Under the pieces are notes generated by a model, which was not told where the DNA came from, ran no database searches, and worked only from the letters and a program-made list of their open reading frames with translations. DNA of 64,000 nt from a virus, in the IMG/VR virus record IMGVR_UViG_3300036760_000069, positions 23,118-87,117 of that record. One strand, written 5' to 3'. The first letter of the stretch is position 1. Each line of letters starts with the position of its first letter. Shown piece after piece: positions 15,401 to 24,400 of this stretch. Both the position numbers and the translations under genes were made by a program.

Positions 15401-18400
15401 GAGATCGGTTGCAGACCCTTCTTGGCCTTGCGAACGCGAGCATCAATAGTCGGATTGGCCGATCTGAACCAGCCAGGCTTTGGCCCCTCGTTCACCTCCT
15501 TCCCGAGCGGCACGCCGCCACGCTCATTGAAGCGGCGCATCTTGGAGATACCCTCGTTCGGCACCCAGGCGAGGATGGCCTTGACGCCCTTGTTGATCGC
15601 AGCGTACTGCCGGCGGCGGCCGTCGAGAGCTTCGCCGCCTTCGCCGTCAATGATGATCGGGTACTTCCCGGTCGGCGTCTCGGTGGTCAGCTCGAGTGTC
15701 TTAGGGTTGACCGCCTTCAGCGTCCACTTGTCGCCGTACCCGCTGATGCCGTGGAGGTCGTTATAGTCGAGCTTGCCGAAGGAGTCCTTCAGGGGGAGGG
15801 TGTCGAGGTAGTCCTCGAACTCGGCGCGGGTGAGCGTGTCGCCTTGGACAGGCTGGCCTCTCTTGGCGCGACGATCAGGTAGTGCGGCGCGGGATGATAC
15901 CGCTTGGGCCGGACGCTGACGGCGGCCTGGTAGAGGGATTTGGGATTGTGCCCCGCCGCCTTCGCCTCCTTCAGGATGTGCCGCACCGAGTCCGCGTCCA
16001 CGAAATCGTTCATGGCCGGTGCTAATCTTCTCAAAAACGTCATGTGATTCTTCACCCTGAAAGGGTTTGAGTGTGTCGACGTCAGCGGCAATTTGTGCAA
16101 GGAGAGTTTTGGCACCATTGGGGCCTCCCATGTCGCCCAGCATCACCTCAAGGGCGGCGGCGCTTTCCTTGATCGTGCGGGCTTGATTGTAACTGTTGAT
16201 GGCGGCGAACGCTTCATTGTGCGGGCGCACGGACTGATGACTGATTTCATGCACCGCCGTCGAGATCACCATGGCGGCAAACTCTTTCGCCAGATTCTCC
16301 GGCGGAATCCGTCCGTTCAGCACATGCCCATTGACATCCTGGTAGATGTCGTAGGGGTTGATGAGAATGTAGTTGCTCTGGTCGCCCTTGAAGATCGAAC
16401 TCCCGCCGATGTTCACGCCGAGGTACTTGCCGATTCCGATCCCCTGGAAGACGACCGATCCGTACTGATCTCCGTAGGGGATCAGCGCCTTCTGGAGTGG
16501 CGCAAAGGCGCGGGCCATCATCAGCGCGAGTTGCTTGACATGCGGTTGGTCCGCCATCTCCTTCAGGATCTCCGGCGGCACGGTCTGCTCGGTGTCCATG
16601 AACTGGAAGTCCGTGCCGGGGACATCCGGGGCCTCCTCGAACGCCTTGCGGAACGTCTCCCGCTCCACATCCAGCGCGTCGGTGACGAGGTCTTGGATCA
16701 GGTACTTGCGGATGACGTCCTTTACATCGCCGCGCAACTTCTCCCGGTTCGTCGTGAAGGGGTAGCCCGTCTGCCCCGGCGTGCGGCGCGACCGGATGTT
16801 GGCGAGGATGGTATGCGGGAGCTTGAGCTTGTGCCCTTTGCCGAAGCTGACGTTGATCGTGAACTGGTAGAGGCCGTTGTTCAGGATCTGCACCTTGCCT
16901 GTCTCCATCTCGGCGGTGCCTTCCGCTGCGGAGAAGTCCACCTCGCCGCCCTGGAACTCCAGCGTGCGTGTCCGGGCCACGCCCATCGCCTTCCAGTTCT
17001 TCTCGGGGTTGATCTCCAAGCCCCCGATCGAGGCCGAGAGCTTGAGCGGCATCTGGTGAAAGGCCGTGACGTTCTCCAGCCACTTGCGAATCGCCGGCGT
17101 ATCGAACTCCATCTTGTCCGGGTACTTGAGCCGGACACGGGTGCCTGGGGTCGCGTCGGGATCGGCCGCCTTGATCGTGGCGGTCAGGCCCTTCTCCTGG
17201 TTCAGCCAGTCGGCCCCGGACCCGCTTAGATGCGTCTCAACCATGCCACGGGCCGGATCGTAGGCGACCGTCTTGATGTCGATGTTGTCGGCCCCGGCGA
17301 AGATGACCACCTTGGCGACCCCGAACATGCCGGCGGCGTCTTCAGTCTTCTTGCTCCCGCCAAAGTCCACCAGCTCCTTGAACGCCACATCAGGGAGCAT
17401 CCCGGTTCCCGTGTCGTCAATCGTGATCTTGTGATCGTCCGGGAAGACCTCGATCCGCACCATGGCCCCCGCTTTGTCGGTCAGCCCGCGGGTGCCGTCC
17501 GTGGCGTTCTGCACCAGCTCCTTGACGATGACCTTGGAGGGATGCTCGGAGTACAGGCCCTCGCCCATGGCCTTGATGCGGTTCGGGTCGATGCCGGCGG
17601 CGGCCCCGTGCCCACCCTCCTCTTTGACGACCTTGATATAGGAAACATCAGCACGCCCATATTGTGTATCTAACACGACCATCGCTGGGAACGACTTCGC
17701 CCCCAGTAACTTCAGCGCGTCGAAGCGGTGGCCGCCTTCCAACACATACGGGCCTGCCTTACTCCCATCCTCGACGACGATCAGCGGTTCGATTTCACCA
17801 GACTCCTTGATCGTGTTCGCAAGAGCTTCGACCTTGTGCTTCTCTGTCCGGGAATAGAATGAAGGCTTTCCATCGTCTTGAAATGCGGAGATCGGCACCT
17901 CGCGTACACCGTCAAGTATTTCGTACTTCGTCAGGCTGGCCTTAATGGAGGACTGGTTGGACGCCTCGCCCACCACCCGGCGCCCATCAACCACATTACC
18001 GGCCCGCTTGAACTTTGTCTTGAACGCCTTCATGTGGCTGGTGATCTCGCCCTGCCCCATCTCGGAATCCACGATCTCGGCGACGGGGTGGTTCGCCACG
18101 ATCTTTTCAAAGGCCGAGGCCCCCTTCTCGCCCGTCGGGATGAAGATGCGCGTCTTGAACTGGATGATCTCGCGGAACGCCCCGGCGGCCTCCAGCTCCT
18201 TCCACGCCCGCTCGACCCCGTTGCCCACGATCTCGATGCGCGTCTCGCCGGCGACGGTCTTGCGCTCGAACCGCCACCCGTTGACCAGCGCGATCTTGCT
18301 CCGCTTCTTGAGGATGGTGTCCATGGCCTGCGCGGGCGTCAGCGTCGGCAAGTCCACCGAGGCCCCCAGCCGGCGGAGAACAGCCGACACATCGCCCTCC

Positions 18401-21400
18401 CGGACCACCCGCCCCAGATACCGCTTGCCGGTGTCGTCCTGGACGCGCATGACTCGGACATGGTCCTGCGGGAGCCTGTCCCATATCGGGAGCAAGGTGC
18501 CGGAAATCAGATGCAGGGGTTCCTCGCGGTAGGGTGGATGCGTGTCAATCGTCTTCTTCCAGAGGGCTTTGCCGGCGTCTGGATTGATCGCCGCGTAGTG
18601 CTTGCTCAGGCCGTCCTCGTCCACATAGTAGTACGTCTCGGCGACGGGGCTGATGAGGCGGAAGTGTTTGTTGACGCCTCCCGTTTTCGGGTCCGTGCGC
18701 GTTCCGGTATAGACCGAGGCGAAGACCTTCTCGGTCTTGTTGCTCTGGACGTACCCCTGAAAGCCCTCCTTCTTCTCGACCTCCTTGGTCTGGACGAAGT
18801 TCACATCATGCTTGGTGTCCATCGAGACCATCGACGTTGTGGCGCCGCTGATCGGATCGCGGTAGACCTGTTGTTCCTTGATCGTCTTCACGCTGCGAGC
18901 CTTGTACGTTTCGAGACCCACATCGAGTTGTCCGAGCGAGGCCGCGTGGTCGATCGCCTGCTCCATGCGCTCGCTGAAAGCATCGAACACGGCGTTTTGA
19001 TCGTGGATCTCCAAGGCCAGAATCCGATTAAGAAACTGCGGGACTTTCGGGATCTTGTCCTCGTTGATGGACCCATCATCGGCGACAAGGCCCGTCAGCC
19101 CCATCTTGCCCTCGATCATCTCCTTGAAGTCCACGGTCGGGACTTCCCCGCGATGGGCGTCCAACACCAGTGCCCGCACCGCGCCTTGCGCGTATTTGTT
19201 TTCAAGGTTGTCTTTGGCGTTGATGAGGCCTGAGCTGCCCGTCTTGCGCTCGCCCTTGGTCATGGCCCCAAGCTGATCCAACCGGCGGCCGATGGTCGAG
19301 ATAAACCGCTTGTGCCCTTTCAGGTTCGTCATCACCAGCACATAATGCGGGGCATTGGCCTCGTTCGTGCGGTGTGAACGGCCCAGCCCTTGAATGAACT
19401 TTTCCGCCCGCCAGCCAGGTTGCACGCCATAGTGCCAGCGTTGCCGCTGGTTCTTGATACGCCGATCCGAATGGAAGCTGCGCCCAGTGCCGCCGGCGTC
19501 TGAAAAGACAAGGATCGACTTCTTATCAGCAAGGTATTCGTCTACCTCATGGGCGGCGAGCGAGGGTGAACGAGACTGGATCACCGTCTTCTCGCGCCCC
19601 AGATTGTCTTTGAGGCGCACCACGCGGCGGCTCCGACCCGTGACTTCCGCCACGGCGTCCGGCCCAAAAGTGTTGATGATGAACTCCAGCGGGCCTTCGG
19701 GTACCTTCAGCGACCCGACCGAGAGAAGCATGTCCTGCTTGAGCTGGATGGCGTCCTGGTTCTGCACGGGGTTGCCATCATGGTCCAGCACGGGGCGAGA
19801 CCGGATGTTCCCTTGCTCGTCCTGGTACTGCTCGTACTGTTGCGTCGGAAAGGACTTCTCCAGAAACTGCATCAGGGCATCGCGTGGCGTGAGATCGAGA
19901 TTTTCCAGATCGCCGTCTTCTTGCTCGGCGTTTTGGATCTGCCGCTCCATGCCCGCCTCGTTGGTGTTGACGAGTTGAGCGATAATGGCCTTGCCATCCT
20001 TGATCTTCGCTTCCATATCGGCGATGACGGTGGGCATCTGCATGGCCGTCAGCACCTGATTGAAGAACCGGAGTTCCGTGCCCCAGAAATTGGAGAGCAA
20101 GGTGGACTTGGCGCCCGCGTTCTTGGCCTTCCCGCCCTCGGTGACGCCCGTGAGTTCGAGGGCCTGATTGATGTTTGCCAATACCACCTGCCATGCCCGC
20201 GCCAGTCCGTTGTAGATGTCTTCTTGTTCTGGCGTCAACACATGCTCAAGAGTGCTATATGTGACCTCTGAGAAGTCGAGCGAGCGAGCGATATAGACGC
20301 CCATGGCCTTCATGTCACGGGCGACCACTTCCATCGCACCCAAACCGCCTTCCGTGATCTTCGCCGAGAAATCATTCTGGTCAGGGAAGGCCGTACCGGG
20401 CCCCCACAGACCGAGCCGTTCAGCATACCCCAGCGTGTCTACCGAGTTCGCGCCGGTCGCCGAGGCATACACAATGCGAGCCTTCGGCACCTGCTTGCGG
20501 AGGTCAAGGGCCGCAAGAGCCTGGATGGAGGCTTGCTGGTGGATGCCACGCGCCCCCATCGACTGCGTGGTCTTTTGCATGTTATGGGCTTCGTCGAACA
20601 CGATCACGCCATCGAAGTCTTTGCCGAGCCACGCTAGGATCTGATTGACCCGCGATTGTTTGGGCTGGTTCGTTTTCTTGTCTGTAATGGGAATGACCTT
20701 GCCGGTCTTATCCGTCATTAAGTTGGAGCGGATCGTGGCATAGGTGGTGAACATAATGCCCTTGGGTTGGTCGATCGGTTCGCCGAGTTTGGTCTTGCCG
20801 AGTTCAAAAACTTGGCCCTTGTCGCCGCCAATATCCACCCAGTCGCGCTTGGCGTCGGCTATGAGCCTAGAAGACTCCGAGACCCAGATGGCTTTCTCGC
20901 GCCCGTTGCGGAAGTTATCCAGAATGACGGCGGAGATCTGCCGGCCCTTCCCGACCCCCGTGCCATCGCCCAAGAAGAAGCCCTTGCGCGTCCCGTCTGA
21001 CAGAAATAACTCATGGGCCTGTCCTGCGTACACGGGCGTCTCGAGCTGGGCCAGCGAGAGGGCGCCGGAATCAATCAGATCCTGCGGCAGGTTGGGCGTG
21101 TAGGTCGGATCGGGCGGGAGCGTGTCCGCCATGGCCGCCGACTCTACCAGTTTGCCAGGGTGCGGTTTGGCACCAGGAATCCGCACCTTGGGTGGTTGGT
21201 ACTCGTCGTAGACGGCGTCGGTGAGTTCTTTGGTCGTGCTGGGGAACTTGGATTCAGGTTCGCTGGAAGCGACGACCGTTATCCCGGACTGAACGGGTAT
21301 ATGGGCGGGTACGTTCCCTTCATCCGCGGGTCGTCCCGCAGGCGCAGGTCGAGGGCCTCCAGTACCTTCACCGCCGCCCGCCTTGGGCTCATGGCCTTGG

Positions 21401-24400
21401 ATAGGTCGCTCTCCTCCAGCAACGGGGAGTCCGGGCTCTCTGGGCTGTTGAGGAACCACTCCAGCGCCCTCTTTCCGTCCGGGTACGCGAGGAGGCCGTC
21501 CAGTTTCTGTCGCAGGATGTCGCTGTCCCCCCCCGGCGGTGTGGTCAACCGGCCGTGGTCGAGTCCCCACATCGCCAGTTGGAACAGGTACGGCAGATCC
21601 GGGTCCGGTTTGGCCCCCGCCACCTTCAGCCACCGCTTGGCCTCCACGTTGAGCGGGTGGTCGTTGTTCGTCTGGTCGGGTCGCTTGTCCTTCAACGCTG
21701 GGGCGGTCATCGCGCACCTCCTTGAGGAGATTGAGGGCTTCATAGGGGTTCTCGGCCTTCCCTGTTACCACCTCTACTGAAGGAGAGGGGGCCACTTTAT
21801 CGAAAATCAAGATGCGGTTGTCAAAATCAGTGCCGTATTTCTTGTACCCCTTGCCGGACATGACCACGCTGGCACGAAGCTGGTACTTCTTGGCGAGGGC
21901 GTCGATGGCGCGGGAGACCCCCTCGGACTGCCCCATGAACCCCTCGCCGATCAGGGCGACGAGTCGCCCATTCGGGGCCAGGAGCTTCAGGGCCTGGTCG
22001 ATGTGTTTGCTGATGGCGTTGGTACTCTTGCGCTCGCCCGTGATCCGGCCGGCCGTCGAGGAAAACGGCGGGTTCATCACGATCACCGTGGGCGTGACTT
22101 TGAGGATGTTGGCAATCTGTTCGGCGTTCTCCGTCGTCACCTTGTTGAAGACGATGGTATTGAGGAGTCCGGCCCGCCGCGGCGAAAGTTCGTTGACATC
22201 CACATCGGCCCCGAAGTTCTTGGCGAAGATCGCCAGCCCACCCAAGCCGGCACTTGGCTCCAGCATGACATCCTTGGGGGTGATGTGCGCCGCCCAGTTC
22301 ATCACGAACGCCAGATCCGGGGGGGTCGAGAACTGTTGGAACTCGACCATCTCCGGCGTGCGTCTCGTCCCCTGCGACGGGATCTTGTCCATGATCTGCT
22401 CACGCAGGTAGTTGAGCATCTCCCGCGCTTTTATGAGGCTATAGGTGGTGGGTCTGTAGACGCCATCAGGGCCCAGCATCTCGCCGATGAAGCGGTTGAT
22501 CCCCAGCTCGAGGGCATCATTCAGATCCTTGACGGTGTAGGTGCCGTCCGCCTGTGTGCCCCCAAAGTCCTCATTGGCTCGCGTGACCAGTTGATCCATG
22601 CTGAACGACAGTACACCAGGCGCCGTGTCCTCTTTCAGGCGTTCCTCGACAAAGTAGGCGATGTTCATACTCGCGCCGACGATCTTCTGCTCCGTGGTCG
22701 CTGGAGCTTCAACCGCCGGGATCGTGGGCTCGTCGGGTAAGACCGCGCCGCGCCCGCCCTTGGTGAGCAGGTCCGCCTTCTCCTGATCGGTCATGGCGGG
22801 CTTCGGAGCGGGCAGGCTGGGGGTCGTCGGGCTGGGCGTCTTCGGTTCGCTGGCCTTGACCTGTGAATCGTAGAAGGCATCCAACGCAGACTTCTCGCTC
22901 CCGATCGGACGATCAGGCGTCCCCGGCATGAAGCCCCATTTTGAGCCATCTGGGCGGTAGATGTTCCATTCCTTGCCGGTGCGCCGTGCAGTCCACCCTG
23001 CGGCGAGAAATTCATCCTTGGTCATGTCGGCAGGGTTGGCCGTTGGGACGGTCTTTGTCTCTGGCACCAGCCCAGGCGTCTGAGCTTCGGCCTTCTGCGG
23101 ATACTCGTCAGGGTGGTGCGCGAGCTTGTACTTCGCGTCCTCGATCGCCCGCTCCCATCGTGCCCAGTCGTCCGGGTAGCCGTGCGTTTCAAAGTCGTCG
23201 AGGCCGGCTTGCGCGACTTCGATGATTCGGTATGGATCGCCAGCATTCTCGGCCTTTGTCAGGGCGCGCTTGTGCTTGCGGTAGAGATCCTGCCGGAAGT
23301 CGCCCGTGGGGGCCTTGTCCTCGTCCTTCCAGCCGCCGGGAGGGGGCTTGTCGGCGACGGTCGGACGCTCAGGAGAAGGCAGGCCAGGAGCGGCATGGTG
23401 TTCGGCCTTGGGTGCTTCCGGTTTTGGCTCCTCTGGTGTTTTCTTGGCGACAGGTCGATAGACTTGGATCCCCTCATCCCCTCGTTGAATAGCTTCGTAG
23501 AGACGGTTATTGCCATCAATCACCTCGCCCGCATGATCCAGCACAATCGGGCCATTCGTCATTGACCCTCGCGGAACAAACTCGGCGCCATCCCAGAGCA
23601 TCTCGTTACCTTTACGAAGTGATTCGATCGGCACTCTTGCCTGTTCCCACTGTGAATCGGTGAGATGGGCGTCCTCGTTCTTGTTTGTTTTACGTCCCAG
23701 CTCCGTGTACCCGATAGCGTTCTGAGCGGACTCTGGGAGTTCCTTAAAAGCCAGCGTCTTTATCGATTTGATTTCCTGTTTGGGGATTGGGAATCCTGGT
23801 GCGGCAGGGCGTTCGGCTTTGACTTCTGGTTTTGGCTCCTCTTTTGAGGGCGCAGAACCGGAACCTGCCGGCATCGTCAGCGCATCCTGCACCTGCTTCT
23901 TCTGCTCATCGCTCAGGCCGTTGTACGGGCGCCCGAACAAACCACGTGCTGCCTCGTTCGGCGTGGCATACTTCTTGGGCGAGAGGGCCTCATTCGCCGT
24001 CTGCCCCTTCCCGACCGTGAAGTTCGCCTCGGCGGCGGCGGCGGCCTCCTCCATCGACGGGTAGGTGCCAAGCGTGTCCTTACCGCGAATGTCCCACGCC
24101 TCAAACTGCCCGTCGTCGCGCTCAATGACCATGGCCTTCGGCTTCTCAGGATTGCCGCCGGCCCAGATGTAGGTCGATTCGCCAGGTACGGCCCCATGTT
24201 CCCACCCCGCCGGCAAGCCTGTCGTTGGTTCATTCGCCGGAGCCACACCTTGCTCAGTTTGGGGGGCTGGCAGGCCAGGAACAGGGGTAGGTTGAATGTC
24301 GGAGACCCTATCCGCACGCTTCTTCAGGAACGGTTCGCGTTGAACTGGAGCCAATTCTGGCGGAATGGCGGCTACTTCGGCCTTGGCCCGCGCATTGACC

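Noticed and set aside
14287-15882. Long plus-strand open frame of 531 codons opposite the giant gene
   Set aside because: It is rich in Leu/Arg/Val/Asp repeats typical of the reverse complement of GC-rich coding sequence, has no ribosome-binding site or family motif, and lies wholly within a motif-bearing minus-strand gene.
16247-17083. Minus-strand open frame of 278 codons in another frame within the GHKL region
   Set aside because: Arg/Gly/Pro-rich shadow; the main frame there has clear ATPase-like sequence and no good start precedes the alternative.
17878-19233. Plus-strand open frame of 451 codons
   Set aside because: Antisense shadow of the helicase/GHKL part of the polyvalent gene; no motif and no start signal.
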